A stretch of DNA of 7,591 bases from Chloroflexota bacterium (lineage in GTDB: Bacteria; Chloroflexota; Limnocylindria; Limnocylindrales; CSP1-4), in NCBI GenBank assembly GCA_021802185.1, contig JAKAAV010000102.1:1-7591 (forward strand). Direction: 5' to 3'. The notes under the pieces were generated by a model. The model was not told the DNA's origin. It did not search any database and saw only the letters and a list, made by a program, of their open reading frames with translations. A program made the position numbers and the translations under genes. Position 1 is the stretch's first letter; each line of letters opens with the position of its first letter. Positions 1-6,516 of this stretch are shown here, one piece after another.

Positions 1-122
1 GGCGCGAGATCGCCTTCCGGACGTCGACATGGGCGCTGCGCGACTGGCTCCGGCTGCGGCACCCCGAGCTGCATCCGGGTGATGACAGGGTCGCCGAGGA
101 GGACCGGTTCACGGAGGCGTAG
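1..122 (+). CDS. C-terminal end of an unidentified protein (5'-truncated)
   Basis: The reading frame starting at base 3 is open from the window edge to a TAG at 120-122 and gives 39 residues, beginning REIAFRTSTWALRDWLRLRH and ending in an acidic tail (AEEDRFTEA). The third codon positions are mostly G or C, and the composition is balanced (Trp, Leu, Asp, Glu). The other two forward frames are Arg/Gly/Ser-rich or hit a stop early, so this frame is the likely coding one. I do not recognise the family, and too little is present to assign a function. The stop is followed by a small GC hairpin (126-138, CCGCC-TTG-GGCGG) without a T-tract, which is too weak to call a terminator. The gene runs in the same direction as the SDR gene 162 bp downstream. 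Confidence 0.55.
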   Translation, partial: REIAFRTSTWALRDWLRLRHPELHPGDDRVAEEDRFTEA

Positions 123-180
123 ACCCCGCCTTGGGCGGAGTTGACGCACCGCCGTATCGTCCGCGGGCGAGGCGTCGGCC

Positions 181-231
181 AGGTCCGGCGGGCCGGACGT
201 CCGGAAAGGTCCGGCGGGCCGGACGTCCGGA
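181..231. repeat. Tandem pair of 25-bp palindromic repeats, possible operator
   Basis: Two identical 25-bp copies (181-205 and 207-231) are separated by one base, giving a 26-bp period. Each copy contains the perfect 12-bp palindrome CCGGACGTCCGG (193-204 and 219-230). Each also has an overlapping inverted repeat TCCGG-cggg-CCGGA, so the TCCGG half-site occurs in alternating orientation. The pair ends 53 bp before the start codon of the SDR gene. That position and symmetry fit a dimeric regulator's operator or a promoter-overlapping site. A small dispersed repeat or a transcript hairpin are alternatives. The repetition is seen directly; the role is inferred. Confidence 0.6.
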
Positions 232-284
232 GCCGGTGAGTCCGGCGCCGCGCGTGCGGATCGGTTCGCAGGGGAGGGCGGAGG

Positions 285-1202
285 ATGACCGTCGCAGTTG
301 CCGGGGGCACCGGATTCGTCGGGGGCGCGATCGCGCGCGAGCTCGTCCGGCGCGGCGAGCACGTCGTCGTGCTGACGCACCGGCTCCGCGCCGGTCGGTC
401 GCCGGTTCCGGCTGGTGCGGATGTCCGCCAGGCCGATGCGAACGGGCCGGCCGATCGGCTGGACGCTGCGCTGGCCGGCGTCGACGCCCTGGTCATCGCG
501 CTCGCCTTCCCCAACGCGCCGATGGAGGACCCGTCGCGTGGCTGGACGTACGAGCGCGTGGACGCCGGCGGGACCGAGGCGCTGATGGCGGCGGCTCGAC
601 GCGCCGGGGTCGGTCGAGTCGTCTACATGTCCGGGGCCGGCGCGGCGGCGGACGCGCCCCGGCAATGGTTCCGGGCGAAGTGGCGGGCCGAGCAGGCCGT
701 CCGCTCGAGCGGGATCACCTGCACCATCATCCGGCCGACGTGGATCTACGGCCCGGGCGACGTGTCCCTGAACCGCTTCCTCGGGTTCGCGCGGTGGCTG
801 CCCTTCGTGCCGCTGACCGGGTCTGGCCGGCAGCAGCTGGCACCGGTCTTCATCGACGATGTCGCGCGCCTGGCCGCCGACTCGCTGACGGATCCGGCGG
901 CGGCGGACCAGACGTTCGAGCTCGGCGGCCCGGAGACGTTCACGATGCGGCAGATCGTCGGGATCGCGCTGGAGGTCGAGGGGAAGCGCCGTCTCGTGCT
1001 GCCCGCGCCGGCGTTCGCGCTGCGGCTCGCCGCGCACGTGCTCCAGCACCTGCCGGGCCGGGTGCTGACGCCCGATGGGGTCGATTTCGTGAACCAGCCC
1101 GCGGTGGTGGATGCTGCGCCGCTCCTCGCGGCGATGCCGCGCCGCCTCACGCCGCTCCGCGAGGGGCTGGCGACGTACCTGGGGAAGCCGCGAGTCGGCT
1201 GA
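285..1202 (+). CDS. Atypical SDR / NDUFA9-like NAD(P)-binding protein
   Basis: A 305-aa cytoplasmic protein with an N-terminal Rossmann fold. Residues 7-14 are GGTGFVGG, the glycine-rich dinucleotide-binding loop typical of extended and atypical SDRs. After it come the second strand (VVVLTHR, 27-33), a strand ending in the YMSGAGA motif (114-120), the segment WFRAKWRAEQAVRSSG (128-143), IIRPTWIYGPGD (148-159), PVFIDDVARLA (187-197) and FELGGPETFTMRQI (211-224). These match the NAD-dependent epimerase/NDUFA9-like group (atypical SDR-a5 type). The usual catalytic Tyr of YxxxK is Trp here (W128, with K132 kept), which suggests cofactor binding, a quinone or complex-I assembly-type role, or an altered reaction rather than a classical epimerase. 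The ATG is chosen because GGGAGGG lies at 272-278 and the Rossmann strand begins straight after it. The substrate cannot be read from the sequence. The length is normal for the family. Confidence 0.88.
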   Translation: MTVAVAGGTGFVGGAIARELVRRGEHVVVLTHRLRAGRSPVPAGADVRQADANGPADRLDAALAGVDALVIALAFPNAPMEDPSRGWTYERVDAGGTEALMAAARRAGVGRVVYMSGAGAAADAPRQWFRAKWRAEQAVRSSGITCTIIRPTWIYGPGDVSLNRFLGFARWLPFVPLTGSGRQQLAPVFIDDVARLAADSLTDPAAADQTFELGGPETFTMRQIVGIALEVEGKRRLVLPAPAFALRLAAHVLQHLPGRVLTPDGVDFVNQPAVVDAAPLLAAMPRRLTPLREGLATYLGKPRVG

Positions 1203-1318
1203 TCAGGATATCGACCGCAAGGCACCCACGAGCGCGAACGCGAACGGGGTACGGGCCGCGCTGATCCGACAGCGGCCGCAGGTGGCGCCTGGAGTCACCA
1301 CCTACCGGGACTCTTGGC

Positions 1319-1348
1319 TTGTCGAGGGTGTGACGAAAGTGCTATATC
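1319..1348 (+). promoter_or_regulatory. Candidate sigma70-type promoter for the 621-aa exported protein
   Basis: TTGTCG (1319-1324) and TATATC (1343-1348) are separated by 18 bases, in the gap between the SDR gene and the exported-protein gene. TATATC is one of the few AT-rich hexamers in this gap. Transcription would begin near 1355 and leave a leader of about 85 nt before the ATG at 1441. I saw no intrinsic terminator after the SDR gene, so readthrough from it is also possible. Confidence 0.4.
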
Positions 1349-1395
1349 CGGGGTACCGACGCGCTGGGCTCGCAAGAGGCGTCGTTCATCCAGTG

Positions 1396-1417
1396 GACGG
1401 CGCCCCGACGGCGCCGC
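1396..1417 (+). repeat. 11-bp tandem direct repeat forming a leader hairpin
   Basis: GACGGCGCC occurs at 1396-1404 and again at 1407-1415 (period 11). Because GGCGCC is self-complementary, the two copies can pair as GGCGCC-CCGAC-GGCGCC (1399-1415). This hairpin would sit in the predicted 5' leader, 12 bases before the Shine-Dalgarno sequence. It could stabilise the mRNA or modulate translation, or be incidental in GC-rich DNA. Confidence 0.4.
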
Positions 1418-1427
1418 ACCAAGCCTT

Positions 1428-1437
1428 GGAGGAGGGG
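1428..1437 (+). promoter_or_regulatory. Ribosome binding site fixing the start at 1441
   Basis: GGAGGAGGGG ends three bases before ATG 1441. It selects this start over in-frame codons further upstream, which would overlap the SDR gene, and it places a signal peptide exactly at the N-terminus. Confidence 0.75.
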
Positions 1438-1440
1438 CTC

Positions 1441-3306
1441 ATGTTCCTGTCTCTCCGTCTGGCGCGCCGACCGCGTCAGACGCGAGCCCTCACGGCAGCG
1501 GCCGCATCGGCCGTGCTGCTGGCCGCGCTCGTCCCCGTCGCCGCAGCGGCACGACCCGCCTCGTCTCACACGCAGACGATCCAACTGCAGCGTGTCGGGA
1601 CCACACGCATCGGCGTCGGCCACTCGACCCAGGGCGTCGGCACGTACTCGGCATCGACGGAGATACCGAACACAGACGTCCTGGAGCGAACGGTCAAGTC
1701 GGCAGCCTCCGGCTCGACCGCGACCGTCACCGCACCGAGCCCGGCCTCGAATCCCATCGTTTCGGGCAACGCAGGCTTCTCCGGGTTCAATGGGCTGAGC
1801 CACTACGACTCGCGCAACGCGAGCAGCGGCAATCAGTTCAGCCTCGAGCCGCCGGACCAGGGGCTCTGCGTCGGCAACGGGTACGTCGTCGAGACGATCA
1901 ACGACGTGATGGCCGTCTACGACACGTCCGGCAACGTGCTCGCGGTTCCGACCGCGCTCAACGCCTTCTACGACTATCCGTACGCCATCGACCGTGCCGA
2001 CAGCCCGCTGGTGTTCGGCCCGTTCGTGACCGACCCGAAGTGCCTGTACGACGCGGCCACGAACCGGTTCTTCATGACGGTCCTGACGCTCGACACCAAC
2101 AGCGCGACCGGCGCGTTCACCGGCTCGACGCACGTTGACCTCGCCGTCAGCCAGTCGGGCGACCCGACCGCCGCCTGGACGATCTTCTCGTTCTCTACCA
2201 CCAACGACGGGACGAATGGGACGCCATCCGACCAGGGTTGCCCGTGCCTCGGCGACCAGCCGCTCCTCGGCGCGGACGCGAACGGCATCTTCGTCTCCAC
2301 GAACGAGTTCCCGCTATTTGCCCCCGGGTTCAACGGCACCCAGCTCTACGGCATCTCGAAGTCGCTCCTCGCGGGGGCCGCGACCGGGACGACCGGGACG
2401 CTGCCGGTCGTCTGGTATGACAACGTCGGCCTGCTGGCCACGCCGGACACCGGTGGCATGTGGTACTCCCTGCAGCCCGCGACGTCGCCGGGCGACGCGA
2501 CGTCTCCCGGCCAGTGGGACACGAGCCACGGTGGAACCGAGTACTTCCTGAGCGCGCTCGACTTCTTCGCGCAGGGCGACCACCGGATCGCTGCGTGGGC
2601 CCTGACGAACACGAGCTCGCTGAATACGGCGAAACCCGACCTGATGCTGCATGCGCCCGCGGAGCTCTCGAGCGAGGCGTACGTCGGTCCGCTGTCGTTC
2701 GGCGTCAACCAGCCCGGCGGCCCGCGGCCCCTCGCCACGTACCTCGCGACGGGGCACGGCGCACCCGTGCAGCTCGAGCAGCTCAACGCGAACGATGACC
2801 GGATGAACCAGGTCGTGCTCGCGAACGGTCAGCTCTGGGCCGGTCTCAACACGGGTACCGGTAACCCCGGCCACTCCGCGATCGCGTACTTCGTCGTGCA
2901 TACGGCGTGGAACGGGTCCGCGTTCGCGCCAAGCATCACCGGCCAGTCGTACGTCGCGGTCAACGGTGGGAGCGTCCTGTTCCCGTCGATCGGTGTCAAC
3001 GCCGACGGCAAGGCCACGATGGCCTTCACCGTTGTCGGCCAGAGCCTGTATCCGAGCGTCGGGTACGCGAACGTGACCTCGTCGGGCGCGGGCGCGATCC
3101 ACGTCGCGGCCTTGGGGGTCGGACCGGAAGATGGCTTCACCGGCTACCCGGTGTACGGCGGCAACGGGATCGCACGCTGGGGCGACTACTCGGCAGCCGT
3201 CGCCGATGGCGACGGAAACGTGTGGTTCGCCGGCGAGTACATCCCCGGCGGCACGCGCACGCTGCTTGCCAACTGGGGCACGTTCGTCGGACGGGTCACG
3301 CCGTGA
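1441..3306 (+). CDS. Large exported protein of unknown function, probable beta-propeller
   Basis: A 621-aa secreted protein. Residues 1-37 form a signal peptide: basic n-region (RLARRPRQTR), hydrophobic core (about 17-35) and a VAAAA cleavage region. A Ser/Thr/Ala-rich stretch follows to about residue 110. The folded part begins near EPPDQGLCVGNGYVVETIND (136-155) and MAVYDTSGNV (157-166). These resemble exported bacterial proteins in which a PPD...VG motif opens a repeated all-beta domain. DPKCLYDAATNRFFMTVLTL (198-217), GDQPLLGADANGIFVSTNEF (271-290), FPSIGVNADG (514-523) and RWGDYSAAVADGDGNVWFAG (579-598) look like successive propeller blades of the sialidase/BNR superfamily. No canonical Asp box (SxDxGxxW) is visible. 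Four Cys (143, 201, 267, 269) could form disulfides. The catalytic activity, if any, is unknown; binding to or processing of an extracellular polymer is an inference. The gene is preceded by a candidate promoter and followed by a GC-rich terminator, so it is probably monocistronic. Confidence 0.85.
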   Translation: MFLSLRLARRPRQTRALTAAAASAVLLAALVPVAAAARPASSHTQTIQLQRVGTTRIGVGHSTQGVGTYSASTEIPNTDVLERTVKSAASGSTATVTAPSPASNPIVSGNAGFSGFNGLSHYDSRNASSGNQFSLEPPDQGLCVGNGYVVETINDVMAVYDTSGNVLAVPTALNAFYDYPYAIDRADSPLVFGPFVTDPKCLYDAATNRFFMTVLTLDTNSATGAFTGSTHVDLAVSQSGDPTAAWTIFSFSTTNDGTNGTPSDQGCPCLGDQPLLGADANGIFVSTNEFPLFAPGFNGTQLYGISKSLLAGAATGTTGTLPVVWYDNVGLLATPDTGGMWYSLQPATSPGDATSPGQWDTSHGGTEYFLSALDFFAQGDHRIAAWALTNTSSLNTAKPDLMLHAPAELSSEAYVGPLSFGVNQPGGPRPLATYLATGHGAPVQLEQLNANDDRMNQVVLANGQLWAGLNTGTGNPGHSAIAYFVVHTAWNGSAFAPSITGQSYVAVNGGSVLFPSIGVNADGKATMAFTVVGQSLYPSVGYANVTSSGAGAIHVAALGVGPEDGFTGYPVYGGNGIARWGDYSAAVADGDGNVWFAGEYIPGGTRTLLANWGTFVGRVTP

Positions 3307-3339
3307 TCATAGGGATCTGACACCGGCCACAGAATCAGA

Positions 3340-3367
3340 CGAGGCCCCGGCACCGTCCGGGGCCTCG
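3340..3367 (+). terminator. GC-rich hairpin terminator after the 621-aa exported protein
   Basis: A perfect 11-bp stem, CGAGGCCCCGG / CCGGGGCCTCG, closes a 6-base loop (CACCGT). It starts 34 bp after the stop codon. No T-run follows, so it is a U-less intrinsic-type terminator or an mRNA 3'-end stabiliser. The perfect stem and its placement make a transcription-end role likely. Confidence 0.7.
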
Positions 3368-3377
3368 GCACATCTAC

Positions 3378-3417
3378 GCCTGGCATGGGCAGCAGGCGAC
3401 CGCAGGCCTGGCATGGG
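3378..3417. repeat. Two-copy 12-bp direct repeat in an intergenic gap
   Basis: GCCTGGCATGGG occurs at 3378-3389 and 3406-3417 with a 28-bp period. It lies between the terminator hairpin and the next gene, about 170-210 bp upstream of that gene's start. It could be a paired regulator-binding site. No clear -35/-10 pair was found nearby; the best AT-rich candidate is TATGGT at 3448-3453, without a convincing -35. Confidence 0.35.
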
Positions 3418-3578
3418 TGGTCCGTGTAGCCGTCGCCGGCGGAGCTGTATGGTGTCCGCAATGAGCCTGCAAGAGATCGCGCATTCGTCGCGGTCCGCGT
3501 GTCGGCTTCGTTACGGGACGCTCGGCACGGCGTCTTTCGGATCGGGCGGCAATCGTGCGACGCCCGGTCGGGCTTCGT

Positions 3579-3588
3579 GGAGGAGGAG
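3579..3588 (+). promoter_or_regulatory. Ribosome binding site fixing the start at 3589
   Basis: GGAGGAGGAG directly abuts ATG 3589. The core GGAGG (3579-3583) is 5 bases from the ATG. GTG 3595, two codons further, would sit 8 bases from the overlapping core at 3582-3586, so it is a credible alternative start. Either choice keeps the full signal peptide and excludes the longer in-frame extension to 3499. Confidence 0.7.
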
Positions 3589-5298
3589 ATGAGCGTGCGC
3601 CTCATTCGTGTCGTGGCGGCCTCGGCGGCCGTACTCGCCCTGTTGCTGTCGACCATGGGCATCGCCGCCACCGCGGCCGCCGGCGACACCCTCGTCACCG
3701 TCGGCAGTCCGTCGACCCCGTTCCCCCAGAACAAGCAGAACGAGCCCGGCGTGGCCGTGGACCCGGCGAATCCGTTGATCGCGGTCGCGGGATCCAACGA
3801 CGAGATCGACCTGGGGCCGTGCAGCGGCAGTTCCTGCCCGTTCACACCCGGCGTTGGCGTCTCCGGCGTCTACTTCTCGTTCGATGGCGGGACGAGCTGG
3901 ACGCAGCCGACGTACATAGGCTACAGCGACCGGAGCGGCACGCCGACCGCAAGCGGGCCGATCGGAACGCTGCCCAACTACTACGAGGCTGGCCTCGTCA
4001 GTGGCGGCGATCCGGAGCTCGCGTTCGGGCCGCAGCCCGACGGCCAGGGCGGCTTCACGTACGCGAACGGTGCCCGGCTCTACTACGCGAACCTCGTCTC
4101 GAACTTCCCCGGCAAGCAGGCGTTCAAGGGGTTCGAGGCGGTCGCGGTGTCCTACGCCGACAACCTGAAGGGGGCCGCGGCGGGCGAGAAGTCGGCGTGG
4201 TCAGCGCCGGTGATCGAGAGCGCGCAGAACTCGGCGGTGTTCAACGACAAGGACTCGATCGCAGTGGACAACGCCAGCTCGAGCCCCTACTTCGGGCACG
4301 TCTACGTCTGCAACGTGGCGTTCCGGGGCGAGGAGATCAGCCCGAACGCGGTCCCCGAGCCCGTGATCGTCGGCACCTCCACGAACGGCGGCCAGTCGTA
4401 CACGACCCGGCAGGTGAGCGCTGCGACCAACAACGGCCAGACCGGCGGACGGCAGGGCTGCGCGCTGGCCACCGACAGCCACGGCACCGTCTACCTCGTC
4501 TACTCCGGATATAGCAAGCAACTGAACAGCGGCGTCTTCTACGAGCAGCGCTCGTTCAACGGCGGCACCACCTTCACCCGGCCGCAGGTCGTCGCCGTGG
4601 TCGGCACCATCGGCCAGTTCGATGCGGTGCAGGGCCGGCTCACGATCGACGGCGTCGCCGGTTCCCGCACGGACGTCTTCCCAAGCCTGTCGGTCGCGAA
4701 TGGCGCGCCCACCGGAGCCGACGCGACGAACGAGGTCGTGCTGGGGTGGGCCGACGCCCGTGCCGGCCTGAACCAGGAGCAGGCGTACATCGAAACCTCG
4801 ACCAACGGCGGCGCGAGCTTCTCGTCGCCCGTCGCGGCCTCCGACCTGAGCGAGGGGCGTGCCAACCAGGCCGCCGTCTCGATCGCTCCAAATGGCAGCG
4901 AGATCTACCTGACCTACAACGCCTATCTCCAGGACTGGCAGTCGACCACGGCCGATCCGAGGATGATGAACGGCGTCGTCCGCGAGGCCGGCGTCGCGGC
5001 CGACGGGACGGTCGGCACGTTCACGACGGTCGTCACGGGGACGCAGGGCGACGCGCGCGCCTCGTCGGCAAACAACCTGATGACGGAGTTCCTCGGCGAC
5101 TACAACGACGTGGCGGCCAGCGACTCAGGCGCCGTGGCGGTCTGGAACGACATGAGCCGTGGGACCGATTGCTCGGCGATCGACGCGTACCGGCAATCCC
5201 TCGTCGACGGCTCGCCGATTGCCAAGCCCGCTCCGTCGACCGACTGCCCGGCCACGTTCGGGAACAGCGACATCTACGGCGCAGCGGTGGCCCCGTAG
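3589..5298 (+). CDS. Secreted sialidase-like (BNR/Asp-box) beta-propeller protein
   Basis: A 569-aa exported protein. Residues 1-31 are a signal peptide (basic SVRLIR, hydrophobic core, ATAAA cleavage site). The mature part opens with NEPGVAVDPANPLIAVAGSN (51-70), a typical start of BNR-repeat proteins. Four Asp-box-like turns are visible: SFDGGTSW (97-104, canonical), STNGGQSY (264-271), SFNGGTTF (322-329) and STNGGASF (404-411). DKDSIAVDNASSSPYFGHVY (220-239), FPSLSVANG (364-372), WADARAG (387-393) and EFLGDYNDVAASDSGAVAVW (500-519) fit further blades. Asp boxes mark sialidases but are also common in non-catalytic propellers. I cannot identify a complete Arg triad and Tyr/Glu nucleophile, so enzymatic sialidase activity is unproven. 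Cys78/Cys83 and Cys528/Cys553 may pair. Isolated by an upstream hairpin and a strong downstream terminator, the gene is probably its own transcription unit. Shared motifs with the preceding exported protein suggest distant relatedness. Confidence 0.87.
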   Translation: MSVRLIRVVAASAAVLALLLSTMGIAATAAAGDTLVTVGSPSTPFPQNKQNEPGVAVDPANPLIAVAGSNDEIDLGPCSGSSCPFTPGVGVSGVYFSFDGGTSWTQPTYIGYSDRSGTPTASGPIGTLPNYYEAGLVSGGDPELAFGPQPDGQGGFTYANGARLYYANLVSNFPGKQAFKGFEAVAVSYADNLKGAAAGEKSAWSAPVIESAQNSAVFNDKDSIAVDNASSSPYFGHVYVCNVAFRGEEISPNAVPEPVIVGTSTNGGQSYTTRQVSAATNNGQTGGRQGCALATDSHGTVYLVYSGYSKQLNSGVFYEQRSFNGGTTFTRPQVVAVVGTIGQFDAVQGRLTIDGVAGSRTDVFPSLSVANGAPTGADATNEVVLGWADARAGLNQEQAYIETSTNGGASFSSPVAASDLSEGRANQAAVSIAPNGSEIYLTYNAYLQDWQSTTADPRMMNGVVREAGVAADGTVGTFTTVVTGTQGDARASSANNLMTEFLGDYNDVAASDSGAVAVWNDMSRGTDCSAIDAYRQSLVDGSPIAKPAPSTDCPATFGNSDIYGAAVAP

Positions 5299-5390
5299 TC
5301 CCTGCGCGGAGCAGCGACCGCTGTCGGAGGACGGGACCGCCCGCATCGGAAGACAGCCCGGATCGTTTCTTCAAGTCGGGGGTCAAGAAG

Positions 5391-5422
5391 AAGGGGGCCC
5401 GGTCGTGAGACCGGGCCCTTTT
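5391..5422 (+). terminator. Strong rho-independent terminator
   Basis: A perfect 10-bp stem, GGGCCCGGTC (5395-5404) / GACCGGGCCC (5409-5418), closes a GTGA loop and is followed by TTTT (5419-5422). AAGG (5391-5394) can extend the pairing with the T-tract through A-U and G-U pairs. It lies about 95 bp after the sialidase-like gene. The opposite strand also has a T-rich tail (complement of AAGAAGAAG just upstream), so it may work in both directions. Confidence 0.88.
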
Positions 5423-5460
5423 CGGATTCACTGGCACTCCGAGGTGCCGCGTCTGCTGCC

Positions 5461-5498
5461 TCACGAAGCCGTAAACGGTTCACGAAGACGTAAAACGG
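5461..5498. promoter_or_regulatory. 19-bp-period direct repeat, candidate regulator site
   Basis: TCACGAAGCCGTAAACGG (5461-5478) is followed by TCACGAAGACGTAAAACGG (5480-5498): one substitution and one extra A between copies. The 19-bp period places both sites roughly on the same DNA face, two helical turns apart, as expected for tandem binding of a response regulator or similar dimer. Each copy holds CGT-A2/3-ACG, a small inverted repeat. The A-rich core stands out from the GC-rich surroundings. It lies between a strong terminator and the secreted peptidase gene (start 209 bp downstream), so it most likely serves that gene. The regulator's identity is unknown. Confidence 0.5.
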
Positions 5499-5695
5499 CG
5501 GCATGCGCGACTTCGGCTGTTCCGGAATGGACCCTGCGTGGCGCCGGGCTGCACCGTCTTCTGTCACGCACACGCCGGACCCGGGCAGGCCGCCTGATCG
5601 TCGGCGCCCTCCTCCGGGGGAGTAGCTCGCACGAGTAGTGGCACGACCGCCGGTACGGGTGGTGAAGTTGCCCTCCAGCGCTCGGAAGGAACGCA

Positions 5696-5704
5696 GAGGA
5701 GGGG
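5696..5704 (+). promoter_or_regulatory. Ribosome binding site fixing the start at 5707
   Basis: GAGGAGGGG ends two bases before ATG 5707. It selects this codon over the in-frame GTG at 5638 and makes the signal peptide N-terminal. It is nearly the same sequence as the sites of the two preceding secreted-protein genes. Confidence 0.75.
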
Positions 5705-5706
5705 AC

Positions 5707-6516
5707 ATGCGCAGGCTGGTTGCGCTCGCCACGAGCGTCGTGTTTGCCGCGTCGATGGCCGGGGGAGCCGTCGCGGCTCCGCTGTCGACGGTCGCCCACG
5801 CGCCGCGCATCTCGCTGCCCACGCCGAAGACCGGCAACGGCCACGGGGACGGACACAGCCACGGCGGCCACGGTGGGGGCGGCGGCTACGGCTGGGCGTC
5901 GTCGAACTGGTCGGGATACGCCGTCACCGGGAGCGGTTTCACGAGCGTCACGGGGTCGTGGACCGTCCCGAGCGTCTCGCCGAGCAGGGGCAACACGTAT
6001 TCCGCGTCGTGGGTCGGCATCGACGGCTTCAACAACAGCTCGCTGATCCAGACGGGCACGGGCCAGGACTACGTGTCGGGCCGCGCGACCTACTACGCGT
6101 GGTGGGAGATCCTGCCCGCGGCCGAGACGCAGATCTCGATGACGGTCGCAGCCGGCGACCAGATGACCGCCTCGATCGTCGAGGGCTCCGGTGGCCAGTG
6201 GACGATCAAGATCTCGGACACGACGCAGCACGAGTCGTTCAGCACGACGCAGTCGTACAGCGGGCCCGGCACGTCGGCCGAGTGGATCGAGGAGGCGCCG
6301 ACCGTCGGCGGACGCATCGCGACGCTCGCGAACTACGGTGCGACGACCTTCGATCCGGGCACGGTCAACGGCGGCAACCCGGGCCTCACGATCAGCGACG
6401 GCGGCGTGATGATCCAGAACCGCGTCCAGGTGTCGACGCCGTCGACCCCGGACCGCGACACTGACGGGTTCAACATGGCGTACGGCTCGACGGCTCCCTC
6501 GCCGCCGGGATCCTGA
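5707..6516 (+). CDS. Secreted G1-family (eqolisin, Peptidase A4) glutamic endopeptidase
   Basis: A 269-aa exported peptidase. Residues 1-23 are a signal peptide (MRRLVALATS start, AVA cleavage site). A short segment and a His/Gly-rich linker follow (43-62, five His among Gly). The catalytic domain begins at SSNWSGYAV (65-73) and continues with GSWTVPSV (83-90), SWVGIDGFNNSSLIQTG (101-117), YYAWWEILP (129-137), SAEWIEEAP (190-198) and a C-terminal ISDGGVMIQNR segment (229-239). By comparison with scytalidoglutamic peptidase, Q115 in LIQTG and E192 in AEWIEE are the Gln/Glu catalytic dyad, and both are present. Family members are acid-active endopeptidases acting outside the cell. The region between signal peptide and domain is only about 40 residues, so any propeptide is short and includes the His/Gly tract. 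No clear terminator follows. A tandem direct repeat upstream may control it. Confidence 0.93.
   Translation: MRRLVALATSVVFAASMAGGAVAAPLSTVAHAPRISLPTPKTGNGHGDGHSHGGHGGGGGYGWASSNWSGYAVTGSGFTSVTGSWTVPSVSPSRGNTYSASWVGIDGFNNSSLIQTGTGQDYVSGRATYYAWWEILPAAETQISMTVAAGDQMTASIVEGSGGQWTIKISDTTQHESFSTTQSYSGPGTSAEWIEEAPTVGGRIATLANYGATTFDPGTVNGGNPGLTISDGGVMIQNRVQVSTPSTPDRDTDGFNMAYGSTAPSPPGS

Larger units (their letters stand above)
5299..5706. other. 408-bp gene-free region between two secreted-protein genes
   Basis: This gap contains the intrinsic terminator of the upstream gene (5391-5422), a 19-bp-period direct repeat (5461-5498) and the ribosome binding site of the peptidase gene. Between 5499 and 5695 I found no reading frame with a recognisable product and no confident -35/-10 pair. 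A short inverted CTCG-CA-CGAG is present near 5626-5635. The frame continuing upstream of the peptidase start to GTG 5638 has no Shine-Dalgarno sequence and would bury the signal peptide. Confidence 0.6.

Noticed and set aside
131..1264. 377-codon + strand frame over the SDR gene
   Set aside because: Arg/Gly/Ala-rich translation that runs through the palindromic repeats and overlaps the real SDR frame; no motifs.
2314..3102. 262-codon - strand frame inside the 621-aa exported protein gene
   Set aside because: Shadow frame, Arg/Val-rich, with no ribosome binding site or recognisable domain.
5638..5706. N-terminal extension of the peptidase to GTG 5638
   Set aside because: It lacks a Shine-Dalgarno sequence and would bury a normal signal peptide; ATG 5707 has an excellent site.
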